From positions 6,138,001-6,202,000 of the forward strand of contig NZ_CP107834.1 of assembly GCF_036346595.1 (NCBI RefSeq): a stretch of DNA of 64,000 nucleotides. Direction: 5' to 3'. Shown here piece after piece: positions 18,680-27,120 of the stretch. The notes beneath the pieces are model-generated. The model saw nothing but the letters and a program-made list of their open reading frames with translations. It ran no database searches and was not told the DNA's origin. Position 1 is the stretch's first letter. Each line of letters begins with the position of its first letter. The DNA is from Streptomyces sp. NBC_00525 (lineage in GTDB: Bacteria; Actinomycetota; Actinomycetes; Streptomycetales; Streptomycetaceae). The translations under genes and the position numbers were made by a program.

Positions 18680-19854
18680 ACCGCCGACCACGCAGACCCG
18701 CGGCCCTCGGGACCACGAGCGGCACCGTACTGGTCGCCCTCGGCCTGTGCTGCACCCTCTTCGTCACCGGATGCGGAGTACCGGGCTTCTCCGGCATCGA
18801 GGACCTGCCGCTGCCCGGCGGCGCCGACCTCGGCGACCACCCGTACGAGATCACCGCGGACTTCGGGGATGTGCTCAGCCTCGCCCCGCAGTCCTCGGTC
18901 AAGGTCAACGACGTCGCCGTGGGCCGGGTCACCGGGATCGGGCTGGCCCCGGACGGCTGGCGGGCCCGCGTCACCATGAAGGTCAACGGCGCGATCGAAC
19001 TGCCCGCCAACGCCTACGCCCATCTGGAGCAGTCCAGCCTGCTCGGCGAGAAGTACATCCAGCTCACCCCGCCCGCCAAGGGCAAGGAGAAGGGCACCCT
19101 CTCCGACGGCGACCGCATCCCGCTCGCCCGCACCAACCGCAACCCCGAGGTCGAAGAGGTCTTCGGCGCCCTGTCCATGCTCCTCAACGGCGGCGGCGTC
19201 CAGCAGCTCAAGACCATCACCACCGAGCTGAACAAGGCACTCGCCGGACAGGAACCCCAGGTCAAGTCGATGCTCCACCGGGTCGACACCCTCGTCACCA
19301 ACCTGGACGACCACCGCGGCGACATCACCGCCGCCCTCGACGGCGTCAACCGCCTCTCCGCCACCCTCGCCGGCCGCAAGCAGCAGGTCGGCACCGTCCT
19401 CACCGGGCTCAGCCCCGGCATGAAGGTCCTGGAGAAGCAGCGCGGCTCGCTCATGACCATGCTCCGCTCCCTGGACACCCTCTCCGACGTCGCCGTCGGC
19501 ACCATCAACCGGACCAAGGCGGACACCATCGCCGACCTCAAGGCCCTCGCCCCCACCCTGCGGGCCCTGGCCGACTCCGGCAACGACCTGCCCGACTCCC
19601 TCCAGGTCCTGCTCACCTACCCGTTCACGGACGAGGTGCTGCGCGGGGTGAAGGGCGACTACCTCAACGTCTACCTGGACCTGACGGCCGAACCCGGCAC
19701 CCAGATCATTCCCGCCTACGAACCCGCCCCCGACCCCGAGAGCGGGACGGCCGGGCCGGCGAAGGCGGTCGCCGGCGCCGGACTGCCGCTGCCCCTGCCC
19801 GCGACCTCGGCGCCCACGACGAGCCGGCCCACGGCCTCGAAGGGGAGCAACTGA
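18676..19854 (+). CDS. mceE: Mce lipoprotein MceE
   Basis: A 392-residue Mce subunit with a lipoprotein signal: an arginine-rich N-terminus, hydrophobic core TVLVALGLCCTLF and lipobox VTGC with the lipidated cysteine at residue 33. The lipoprotein form is typical of the fifth Mce protein. The MCE domain has SLAPQSSVKVNDVAVGRVTG and QSSLLGEKYIQLTPP. The tail is rich in helical repeats and ends in a proline/threonine/alanine-rich stretch. The ATG overlaps the mceD stop and the stop overlaps the mceF start. Confidence 0.93.
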   Translation: MNRRPRRPAALGTTSGTVLVALGLCCTLFVTGCGVPGFSGIEDLPLPGGADLGDHPYEITADFGDVLSLAPQSSVKVNDVAVGRVTGIGLAPDGWRARVTMKVNGAIELPANAYAHLEQSSLLGEKYIQLTPPAKGKEKGTLSDGDRIPLARTNRNPEVEEVFGALSMLLNGGGVQQLKTITTELNKALAGQEPQVKSMLHRVDTLVTNLDDHRGDITAALDGVNRLSATLAGRKQQVGTVLTGLSPGMKVLEKQRGSLMTMLRSLDTLSDVAVGTINRTKADTIADLKALAPTLRALADSGNDLPDSLQVLLTYPFTDEVLRGVKGDYLNVYLDLTAEPGTQIIPAYEPAPDPESGTAGPAKAVAGAGLPLPLPATSAPTTSRPTASKGSN

Positions 19855-21116
19855 TGATCACCCTCGCCATCCGGCTCAAGAACATCGCCTTCCTCATCAT
19901 CTCCGTGCTCGTCCTCGGCTTCCTCGGCGTCCGCTACGCCGACCTCGGCCACTACGTCGGGCTGCGCGACTACTACACCGTCAAGGTGCAACTCCCGCGC
20001 ACCGGAGGCCTCTTCACCCACTCCAACGTCACCTACCGGGGCGTCTCGGTGGGCCGGGTCGGGCCCATCGAACTCACCGACGACGGCGTCGAGGCGGAAC
20101 TGCGGATCAAGAAGTCCGCCCCCCGCATCCCCGACGACCTCAAGGCGGTCGTGGCCAACCTCTCCGCCGTCGGCGAGCAGTACGTGGACCTGCGGCCCAC
20201 CCGCACCGAGGGCCCCTACCTCGCCAACGGCTCCGTCATCGACCAGGCATCGACCACCGTCCCGGCCCCCGTCACCGACGTCCTCACCAGCGTCAACGAC
20301 CTCACCTCCTCCGTCGACACCGAATCGCTGCGCACCGTCGTGGACGAGTTCGGCACCGCGTTCAGCGGACGCGGCGACGACCTCCAGGTCCTCCTGGACA
20401 CCGGCAGCGAGTTCGTCCAGGCCGCCGACGAGGCCCTGCCCGTCAACATCAGGCTGATGGAGGACGGCAAGACGGTCCTGCGCACCCAGGTCGAACAGGG
20501 CGAAGCCCTCAAGGGGTTCGCCTCCGGCGCCAAGGAACTCGCCGCCCAGCTCAAGAGCTCCGACACCGACCTGCGCGAGCTCATCGCCGCCGCCCCCGAC
20601 GCCACCAGCCAGATCAGCGGACTGCTGCGCGACGTCGAACCCAGCTTCGGCGTCGTCGTCGCCAACCTCCTCACCACCTCCGACGTCGCCGTCACCCGCC
20701 AGCGCGGCCTGGAGGAACTCCTCGTGAAACTCCCCGCCGTCGTCGCGGCCGGGGCCAGCGCGGTGGACGAGGACGGCGCCCGGTTCGGCATGTCGATCAC
20801 CTTCTTCGAGCCGCTGCCCTGCACCGCCGGCTACGAGGGCACGACCTACCGCAACGGCCTCGACCTCTCACCCGCCCCCGCGCTCAACACCAAGGCCCGC
20901 TGCGCCGCCTCGCCCGGCACCGGCATCGACGTCCGGGGCAGCGCCAACGCCCCCAAGGGCGGCCCGCTCCCCGAACCGGCGAAGGCCGGCGCCCTGCACC
21001 TCGGCGACACCAAGGACGCGCGGCTGCCCGGCGCCCTCGGTGCCGCGGCCGACCGCACACCGGCGGTCCGGGGCATGGCCGGACTGCTGGGCCTCGGACA
21101 GGAGGGCGGCGAGTGA
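19854..21116 (+). CDS. mceF: Mce family protein MceF
   Basis: A 420-residue final Mce subunit. ATG 19854 overlaps the mceE stop by one base and fits the family start MITLAIRLKNIAFLIISVLV. The MCE domain includes GLFTHSNVTYRGVSVGRVG and AVGEQYVDLRP. The tail includes DVLTSVNDLTSSVDTESLRT and two cysteines late in the protein (LPCTAGYEG, KARCAAS) that could form the terminal disulfide seen in several subunits. The operon continues without a gap into the Mce-associated genes. Confidence 0.92.
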   Translation: MITLAIRLKNIAFLIISVLVLGFLGVRYADLGHYVGLRDYYTVKVQLPRTGGLFTHSNVTYRGVSVGRVGPIELTDDGVEAELRIKKSAPRIPDDLKAVVANLSAVGEQYVDLRPTRTEGPYLANGSVIDQASTTVPAPVTDVLTSVNDLTSSVDTESLRTVVDEFGTAFSGRGDDLQVLLDTGSEFVQAADEALPVNIRLMEDGKTVLRTQVEQGEALKGFASGAKELAAQLKSSDTDLRELIAAAPDATSQISGLLRDVEPSFGVVVANLLTTSDVAVTRQRGLEELLVKLPAVVAAGASAVDEDGARFGMSITFFEPLPCTAGYEGTTYRNGLDLSPAPALNTKARCAASPGTGIDVRGSANAPKGGPLPEPAKAGALHLGDTKDARLPGALGAAADRTPAVRGMAGLLGLGQEGGE

Positions 21117-21634
21117 ACCCCCGTACCCGGACCCTCGGCGGCTGGGCCGTCCTGCTGATCGCGGCGCTCGTCTGCGCGCTCGGCGGCTGGTCCTACGCAC
21201 GGGCGCGCGGCGACGACGACCTGGCCTACGCCAAGAGCCGGGACGCCGCCCTGGCGGACGGCCGCCGTGCCCTCGCCAGGCTCAACACCATGGACGGCAA
21301 GGACGCGACGAGCGTGGACGCGGACCTGGCCGGCTGGCTGGACTCCGCCACCGGCCCGCTCCACGACCAGCTGAAGCGCACCCGTAAGAAGGACGCCGCC
21401 GACCTGGCGAAGTCCGGCACCACCGCGCGCGGCAAGGTCACCGACGCCGCGCTCACGGAGCTGGACGACCGGACCGGCACCGCGCTGATGATCGCGACCG
21501 TCGACATCGAGATCGCCCCCCGCACCGGCAAGGCCGGCACCGAACGCAAACGGTTCGAGGCCACGCTCGCCCGGACCGGGGACGGCTGGAAGATCAAGGC
21601 GCTCACGGCGCTCGGCATAGGGGGCGGCGCATGA
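21113..21634 (+). CDS. Mce-associated membrane protein, module 1 first gene
   Basis: A 173-residue protein with one N-terminal membrane helix (LGGWAVLLIAALVCALGGWS) and an extracytoplasmic domain. Shared motifs with the gene at 22306 are YAKSRDAALADGRRALARLN, the W-x-D-S-x-TG-x-LH segment and TELDDRTGTALMIATV, marking the pair as paralogues. Mce-associated proteins stabilise Mce complexes in mycobacteria; the precise role here is unproven. It starts in a GTGA overlap with mceF. Confidence 0.85.
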   Translation: MNPRTRTLGGWAVLLIAALVCALGGWSYARARGDDDLAYAKSRDAALADGRRALARLNTMDGKDATSVDADLAGWLDSATGPLHDQLKRTRKKDAADLAKSGTTARGKVTDAALTELDDRTGTALMIATVDIEIAPRTGKAGTERKRFEATLARTGDGWKIKALTALGIGGGA

Positions 21635-22230
21635 CCACTGACGTCGAGGACATCGACGAGATCGGTGAGATCGAGGACGTCAAGGACATCGAGGAGACCG
21701 ACGCCGCCACGGCATCCGACGCCCGTCCCGCCCGCCGTTGGCCGCGCGTCCTCGCCGGTGTCCTCGCCGTCGCGCTGCTCGCCGCCGGGGCCGTGATGTA
21801 CGTGGCCGGGCGGCAGCTGCGGGACACCCCGGCCACCTCCAACCTGGCGCTCACCGCCAGCGCGGCCACCGCCCAGGTCGCCGGCGAGGTCACCGACGCG
21901 CTCGGCAAGGTGTTCTCGTACAGCCCGGACGGCACCGCCGCCACCAAGGCGGCCGCCCAGAAGCTCCTCGCGGGCAAGGCGCTCCAGCAGTACGCGGCGC
22001 TCTTCGGCCAGGTCGAGAAGCAGTCGGCCGACCAGGAACTGACCCTCACCACCCATGTCGTGCGCGCCGGGGTGACCCGGCTGACGCCCGACAGCGCCCA
22101 TCTGCTCGTCTTCCTGGACCAGGTCTACGAACGCAGGGGCAAGGCCGCGAGCAAGGCGGCCGCACAGCTCTCCGTCACCGCCCGGCTGCGCGAAGGGCAC
22201 TGGACGATCGTGGAGATCACCTCCCGGTAG
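21631..22230 (+). CDS. Mce-associated membrane protein, module 1 second gene
   Basis: A 199-residue protein with an acidic N-terminal tail (TTDVEDIDEIGEIEDVKDIE), a helix (VLAGVLAVALLAAGAVMYVA) and an outer domain with NLALTASAATAQVAGEVTDA, GKVFSYSPD and LTTHVVRAGVTRL. The gene at 22873 repeats this plan. The ATG overlaps the preceding stop by four bases. Its stop at 22230 ends the overlapping run; the next gene starts after a 75-base gap. Confidence 0.85.
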   Translation: MTTDVEDIDEIGEIEDVKDIEETDAATASDARPARRWPRVLAGVLAVALLAAGAVMYVAGRQLRDTPATSNLALTASAATAQVAGEVTDALGKVFSYSPDGTAATKAAAQKLLAGKALQQYAALFGQVEKQSADQELTLTTHVVRAGVTRLTPDSAHLLVFLDQVYERRGKAASKAAAQLSVTARLREGHWTIVEITSR

Positions 22231-22305
22231 CCCGCCGATGACGACACCGCACCACCCAGCACGAACAGCACAGCGCGGCGGGAACGCCGGCAGGGAGAGG
22301 CAGCG

Positions 22306-22836
22306 ATGGCACGGGTAGCGAAGACGAGGAATCCGCTGGTGGCGGCGGCGATCGCGCTGACGATCGCGGCGGCGGTCGCCGCGGGCTGGGGCGGGGTGTC
22401 CCGCTACCGGGCGGCGCACGACGGCTCGGCCGCCTACGCCCAGACCCGCGACGAGGTGCTGGCCGCGGGCGAGCAGGCCGTGCAGAACATGAACACGCTC
22501 GACCACGCGCAGGTCGAGAAGGGCCTGGACAGCTGGGAGGACTCCACCACCGGGGACCTGCACCGGCAACTCGTGGAGGGGCGCGCCGGGTTCGTGAAGC
22601 AGATCCAGGAGGCGAAGACCGTCAGCACCGCCAAGGTGCTGGCCGGCGCGGTCACCGAACTGGACGACCGGGCCGGGAAGGCCGGGGTCATGGTGGCGCT
22701 CCGGGTGACCGTGACCGCGCCGAAGGGCAAGCCCGCGGTGAAGGAGAGCCGGATGCTCGGTCAACTGACCCGTACGCCGGACGGGTGGAAGCTCAGCGCC
22801 CTCGGCCAGGCGCCCGTCGGCAACACCGCCGGCTGA
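22306..22836 (+). CDS. Mce-associated membrane protein, module 2 first gene
   Basis: A 176-residue paralogue of the protein at 21113. The membrane helix is PLVAAAIALTIAAAVAAGWG; the outer domain has YAQTRDEVLAAGEQAVQNMN, the W-x-D-S-TTG-DLH segment and TELDDRAGKAGVMVALRVTV. ATG 22306 follows GGGAGAGG. The 75 bases before it could hold an internal promoter, though none stands out. Confidence 0.85.
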   Translation: MARVAKTRNPLVAAAIALTIAAAVAAGWGGVSRYRAAHDGSAAYAQTRDEVLAAGEQAVQNMNTLDHAQVEKGLDSWEDSTTGDLHRQLVEGRAGFVKQIQEAKTVSTAKVLAGAVTELDDRAGKAGVMVALRVTVTAPKGKPAVKESRMLGQLTRTPDGWKLSALGQAPVGNTAG

Positions 22837-22872
22837 CACCCCCGCCCCCGTACCGAGAGGAACCCCCGGACC

Positions 22873-23667
22873 ATGTCGACCACCCGCCACCTGGTCAACC
22901 GCCGGCGCCGCCTGGCCACCGTCGCCGCCGCGGAACGCACCACGACCACCGCCCCGCCCCGCCCGCGCCCCGGCGGCGGCCCCGACCGGGACGAACCCCC
23001 GGCCGGGGGAGCCCCCGAGGAAGCCGCGGACACCGCAGACACCGCAGACACCGCGAACAACGCGGACGACGCGGACGACGCGGACCCGGAACCCGGCCCG
23101 GACGACGAGGGCGGCGCGCCGGAGACGAAGAAGGCCGTCCGGCGCCTGCCCCGGATGCGCCCCGGACTGCCCGCCGTCCTCTGCGTCCTCACCGTGCTCC
23201 TCGGCTCCTTCGCCGCCTGGTCGTTCACCTCGGCGGCGAGCCTGCGCGACGACCCCGCCCGGCAGAACACCGCGCTCACCGACATCAGCCGCACCAGCGA
23301 GGTCAAGGGCCGGATCACCGAGGCGGTCGGCGCCGTCTTCTCGTACGACTACGCCTCACCCGCCAAGTCCGACACCGCGGTGACCACCTATCTGACCGGG
23401 AAGGCGGTCCAGCAGCACAAGGACATGCTCGCCGAGGTCCGGGCACAGGCACCGAAGCAGAAGCTCGTGCTCACCACGACCGTCACCCACAGCGCCGTGG
23501 AAATGCTCGACGGCGACCGCGCCCGGCTGCTGATCTTCGCCGACCAGCGCAACACCCGTACCGGCAAGTCCGAGGAGACCACCTACGCCGCCGCCATGTT
23601 CAGCGTGGACGCCGTCCGCGAGGACGGCGACTGGCGGATATCCGCGATCGACACGTTCACCCGGTGA
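22873..23667 (+). CDS. Mce-associated membrane protein, module 2 second gene
   Basis: A 264-residue paralogue of the protein at 21631, with a longer, low-complexity cytoplasmic N-terminus (repeated Ala/Asp/Thr/Asn) before a helix (LPAVLCVLTVLLGSFAAWSF). The outer domain keeps SLRDDPARQNTALTDISRTS, GAVFSYDYA, LTTTVTHSAVEML and the final W-R-I-S-AID strand. The cytoplasmic extension is the main difference between the two modules and could bind another cytoplasmic component. Confidence 0.85.
   Translation: MSTTRHLVNRRRRLATVAAAERTTTTAPPRPRPGGGPDRDEPPAGGAPEEAADTADTADTANNADDADDADPEPGPDDEGGAPETKKAVRRLPRMRPGLPAVLCVLTVLLGSFAAWSFTSAASLRDDPARQNTALTDISRTSEVKGRITEAVGAVFSYDYASPAKSDTAVTTYLTGKAVQQHKDMLAEVRAQAPKQKLVLTTTVTHSAVEMLDGDRARLLIFADQRNTRTGKSEETTYAAAMFSVDAVREDGDWRISAIDTFTR
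23024..23091 (+). repeat. Low-complexity GCGGAC-type repeat inside a Mce-associated gene
   Basis: Repeats of about 9 bases (variants of GCGGACACC and GCGGACGAC) encode an Ala-Asp-Thr/Asn/Asp tract in the cytoplasmic tail. Such repeats commonly vary in copy number between strains. Confidence 0.7.
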
Positions 23668-23701
23668 CCCGCCGCAGGCGACCCGACCAAGGAGGGCACG
23701 C

Positions 23702-24916
23702 ATGAGGTTCAACGGCAGCATGCGCCGAGGACTCGGCGGCACGGCGGCGGCCGTCGCCGCGATGGCCGCGCTCACGGCGTCCCAGGCACCCCAGCTCGCC
23801 GCGCACGAGGAGACCCCGCAACACCGCCAGGAGACGGACGACGTCACCTGGTCCGAGGTCCCCAACGACGACTCGTACCACACCGAACTCCCGCCGCTGA
23901 AAAGCCCGAAGCCGCCGAAGAAGGGCGAGAAGCAGAGCCCGGCCGCCCGGCAGTCGTGGGCCGAGGCGGGCATCCCCGCCACCGTGCTCGCCGCCTACCG
24001 CGAGGCCGCGGCCACGATGCGGCGCGGCGACCCCGGCTGCCGGCTGCCCTGGCAGTTACTGGCCGCCATCGGCAAGGTCGAGTCCGGGCACGCGGCCGGC
24101 GGCCGGGTCGACAAGCACGGCACCACTCTGTCGCCGATCCTGGGCCCGGTCCTCGACGGCGCCGGGTTCGCCCGCATCACCGACACCGACGGCGGCGCCT
24201 ACGACGGGGACAAGACCTACGACCGGGCGGTCGGCCCGATGCAGTTCATCCCCTCGACCTGGGCGCGCTGGGGCCGCGACGGCAACGGCGACGGACGCCG
24301 CGACCCCAACAACGTGTACGACGCCGCGCTCGCCGCCGGGGCCTACCTGTGCGCCGGACCGCGCGACCTGTCGATCCCCTCCGACCTGAACCGGGCGATC
24401 CTCAGCTACAACCACTCGGAGACGTATCTGCGTACGGTGCTCTCCTGGTACGAGTTCTACCGCAAGGGCATCCACCCGGTCGCGGACGGCCGGGGCGTCG
24501 TCCCCGGGAGCCCCGGCGCCGGCGGCCCGAACGAGCCCGAGCGCCCCGTGGGCGGCTCCGGCGACGACAGCGGCGGCGGCATCGAGGTCGGCCCGCAGCC
24601 CAGCCCCCGCCCCACCGCACCCGGCACCACCGACCCGGAGCCCGGCACCAGCCCCACACCGGGCACCTCCGGCTCCCCGGACCCGACCGGCACCACCAGT
24701 CCCACGCCCGACCCCACGGACACCGGCTCCGCGACCCCGGACCCCACCACAACCCCGGACCCGGAGCCCACCACGACCGCACCGGAACCGGGCTGCACGA
24801 CCACCCCTCCGGCGCCGGAGGTCGGCGACACCACCACGCCCACCGGCTCGCCCACCCCCTCGCCGGACCCCGCGGAGCCCTGCACCACACCCACGCTGCC
24901 GCCCGCGGCGAACTGA
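23702..24916 (+). CDS. secreted lytic transglycosylase-like muramidase
   Basis: A 404-residue exported protein that likely cleaves peptidoglycan strands. After a signal-like N-terminus, a transglycosylase domain spans about residues 85-250: LLAAIGKVESGHA carries the catalytic glutamate, followed by VGPMQFIPSTWARWGRDGNG, DPNNVYDAALAAGAYLC and AILSYNHSETYLRTVLSWYE. The last 140 residues are a Pro/Thr/Ser-rich tail of the kind that spans the wall. Codon 119 (24056-24058) is TTA, so synthesis should need the bldA tRNA. It ends the mce gene run, 34 bases after the last associated gene, suggesting that wall remodelling accompanies assembly of the importer. Confidence 0.88.
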   Translation: MRFNGSMRRGLGGTAAAVAAMAALTASQAPQLAAHEETPQHRQETDDVTWSEVPNDDSYHTELPPLKSPKPPKKGEKQSPAARQSWAEAGIPATVLAAYREAAATMRRGDPGCRLPWQLLAAIGKVESGHAAGGRVDKHGTTLSPILGPVLDGAGFARITDTDGGAYDGDKTYDRAVGPMQFIPSTWARWGRDGNGDGRRDPNNVYDAALAAGAYLCAGPRDLSIPSDLNRAILSYNHSETYLRTVLSWYEFYRKGIHPVADGRGVVPGSPGAGGPNEPERPVGGSGDDSGGGIEVGPQPSPRPTAPGTTDPEPGTSPTPGTSGSPDPTGTTSPTPDPTDTGSATPDPTTTPDPEPTTTAPEPGCTTTPPAPEVGDTTTPTGSPTPSPDPAEPCTTPTLPPAAN

Positions 24917-24919
24917 ACC

Positions 24920-24960
24920 GGGCGGCGGCCGGGCGGTTCGACCCCGCTCAGCCGCCGCCC
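24920..24960. terminator. Hairpin at the convergent end of the mce run and the ligase gene
   Basis: GGGCGGCGGC (24920-24929) pairs with GCCGCCGCCC (24951-24960). It begins four bases after the transglycosylase stop and reaches into the last codons of the opposing ligase gene, so it can end both transcripts. Confidence 0.6.
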
Positions 24961-26012
24961 GCCAGCACCTCCGCGAGGTCGTAGCGCACGACCTCCTCCA
25001 ACTGCGCGTACGTGCAGCTCTCCGGCGTACGGTCCGGCCGCCAGCGGCGCCACTGGGCCGTGTGCCGGAACCGGTCGCCCTCCATGTGGTCGTACGCCAC
25101 CTCGCAGACCCGCTCCGGCCGCAGCGGCACCCAGGACATGTCCTTCTTGCCCGACCAGCGGCTCGGAGCACCCGGCAGCCGGGCCCCCTCGTGCGCCTCC
25201 GCCTGCGCCCAGGCGTGCCACGGATGGCTCCCGGCGTCGGTCAGCAGCGGCTCCAGCTCGGTGACGAGCTCCGCGCGGCGCTTCATCGGGAAGGCAGCGC
25301 ACACCCCGACGTGCTGGAGCGCGCCGCCCGCGTCGTACAGGCCGAGCAGCAGCGAGCCGACCACCGGGCCGCTCTTGTGGAAGCGGTAGCCGGCCACCAC
25401 GCAGTCGGCGGTCCGCTCGTGCTTGATCTTGTACATCGCCCGCACGTCCGGCCGGTACGGCGCGTCCAGCGGCTTCGCCACGACCCCGTCCAGACCCGCC
25501 CCCTCGTACCGCTCGAACCACTCCCGGGCGCGGCCGGGATCGGTCGTCGAGGGGGCCGTGTACACCGGCGCGGACGCCCGCGCGAGCGCCGCCTCCAGGG
25601 CCGTGCGCCGGTCCGCCTGCGGGGTGGCGAGCAGCGACTCGTCACCGAGCGCCAGCAGATCGAAGGCGACCAGCGCGGCCGGGGTCCGCTCCGCCAGCAG
25701 CCGCACCCGTGAATCGGCGGGGTGGATGCGCTCGCTGAGCCGGTCGAAGTCCAGCCGCCCGCCGTGCGCGACGACGATCTCGCCGTCCACCACGCACCGC
25801 TCCGGCAGATTCTCCCGGACGGCGGTCACCAGCTCCGGAAAGTACCGGGTGAGCGGCTTGCCGGTCCGGCTGCCGATCACCACCTCGTCACCGTCCCGGT
25901 GCACGATCGCCCGGAAGCCGTCCCACTTCGCTTCGTACTGCATACCCGGCGGGATCTTCTTCACCGACTTGGCGAGCATCGGCTTCACGGGCGGCATCAC
26001 CGGCAGGTCCAT
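24948..26012 (-). CDS. ATP-dependent DNA ligase, LigD ligase-domain type
   Basis: A 354-residue ligase. The adenylated lysine lies in MQYEAKWDGFRAIVHRDGD (KWDG motif), followed by GEIVVAHGGRLDFDRL, the motif VFDLLALGDE and, near the end of the nucleotidyl domain, GLDGVVAKPLDAPY. An OB-fold region follows (VVGSLLLGLYDAGG). This is the stand-alone form of the LigD ligase domain used in non-homologous end joining. ATG 26012 fits the common start MDLPVMPPVKPMLAKS; no good ribosome site precedes it, so a leaderless transcript is possible. The polymerase-type partner is divergent, 76 bases away. No Ku gene is in the window. Confidence 0.9.
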   Translation of the reverse strand: MDLPVMPPVKPMLAKSVKKIPPGMQYEAKWDGFRAIVHRDGDEVVIGSRTGKPLTRYFPELVTAVRENLPERCVVDGEIVVAHGGRLDFDRLSERIHPADSRVRLLAERTPAALVAFDLLALGDESLLATPQADRRTALEAALARASAPVYTAPSTTDPGRAREWFERYEGAGLDGVVAKPLDAPYRPDVRAMYKIKHERTADCVVAGYRFHKSGPVVGSLLLGLYDAGGALQHVGVCAAFPMKRRAELVTELEPLLTDAGSHPWHAWAQAEAHEGARLPGAPSRWSGKKDMSWVPLRPERVCEVAYDHMEGDRFRHTAQWRRWRPDRTPESCTYAQLEEVVRYDLAEVLAGGG

Positions 26013-26088
26013 GGTCCGAGTGTGAACCGTACGGCCACCGGAGTCTCCCGATATGCGGCATATGTGTGCCCGGCCTACGGTGGCCGAC

Positions 26089-27120
26089 ATGGCAGCAGCG
26101 GGCACAGCGGTGGAGCTGGACGCGGCCGGACGGGCCGTCCGGCTGTCCAACCCCGACAAGGTCTACTTCCCGGAGAAGGGCTACACGAAGAGGGACGTCG
26201 CCGAGTACTTCCTCGCGGTCGGCCCCGGCATCCTGCGCGCCCTGCGCAACCGGCCCACCACCCTCCAGCGGTTCGTGGACGGTGTGGAGGGCGAGTTCTT
26301 CTACCAGAAGCGCGCCCCCAAGAACCTCCCCGACTGGATTCCCACCACCGAGATCGCCTTCCCGAGCGGCCGGTCCGCCCGCGAGATGTGCCCCACCGAG
26401 GTGGCCGCCGTCCTGTGGGCCGCCAACCTCGGCACGCTCACCTTCCACCCCTGGCCCGTCCGGGGCGGCGACACCGACCACCCCGACGAACTGCGCATCG
26501 ACCTGGACCCGCAGCCCGGCACCGGCTACGCCGACGCCGTTCGTGCCGCCCGCGAACTGCGCGGCATCCTGGACGAGCACGGGCTGCGCGGCCGGCCCAA
26601 GACCTCCGGCGGGCGCGGCCTCCACGTCTTCGTGCCCATCGAGCCGCGCTGGACGTTCACCGAGGTCCGGCGCGCGGCCATCGCGGTCGGGCGCGAGCTG
26701 GAGAGCCGGATGCCGGACCGGGTCACCACCGCCTGGTGGAAGGAGGAGCGCGGCGAGCGGATCTTCGTCGACTACAACCAGACCGCCCGCGACCGCACGA
26801 TCGCCTCCGCCTACTCCGTACGGCCCTTCCCGCACGCCCCGGTATCCGCCCCGCTGCGCTGGGAGGAGCTGGACGACGCCGAACCCCGCGACTTCGACAT
26901 CCGGACCATGCCCCGCCGCTTCGCGGAACACGGCGACGTCCACGCCGGCATGGACGAGGAGGCGTTCCGGCTGGACTCCCTCCTCGAACTCGCCGACCGC
27001 CACGCGCGCGACGGCGGGCCCGGCGACCTGCCCTACCCGCCGGAGTACCCGAAGATGCCCGGCGAACCCAAGCGCGTGCAGCCGAGTCGGGCACGCCGCG
27101 ACAAGGACGGCGACGCGTGA
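26089..27120 (+). CDS. LigD-type primase-polymerase
   Basis: A 343-residue archaeo-eukaryotic primase-type polymerase as in the LigD polymerase domain. Visible motifs are LRIDLDPQPGTGY (metal aspartates DLDP), KTSGGRGLHVFVPI (nucleotide-binding histidine) and RIFVDYNQTARDRTIASAYS (third acidic site). It fills and trims ends during end joining, adding ribo- or deoxynucleotides. ATG 26089 is chosen by homology; GTG 26080 and ATG 26053 are in frame and no ribosome site is clear. The protein is of normal length for stand-alone forms. Its stop overlaps the next gene by four bases. Confidence 0.9.
   Translation: MAAAGTAVELDAAGRAVRLSNPDKVYFPEKGYTKRDVAEYFLAVGPGILRALRNRPTTLQRFVDGVEGEFFYQKRAPKNLPDWIPTTEIAFPSGRSAREMCPTEVAAVLWAANLGTLTFHPWPVRGGDTDHPDELRIDLDPQPGTGYADAVRAARELRGILDEHGLRGRPKTSGGRGLHVFVPIEPRWTFTEVRRAAIAVGRELESRMPDRVTTAWWKEERGERIFVDYNQTARDRTIASAYSVRPFPHAPVSAPLRWEELDDAEPRDFDIRTMPRRFAEHGDVHAGMDEEAFRLDSLLELADRHARDGGPGDLPYPPEYPKMPGEPKRVQPSRARRDKDGDA

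Noticed and set aside
23024..23091. Short-period repeats considered as a CRISPR-like array
   Set aside because: Units are about nine bases with no spacers, in frame inside a gene; it is a low-complexity coding repeat.
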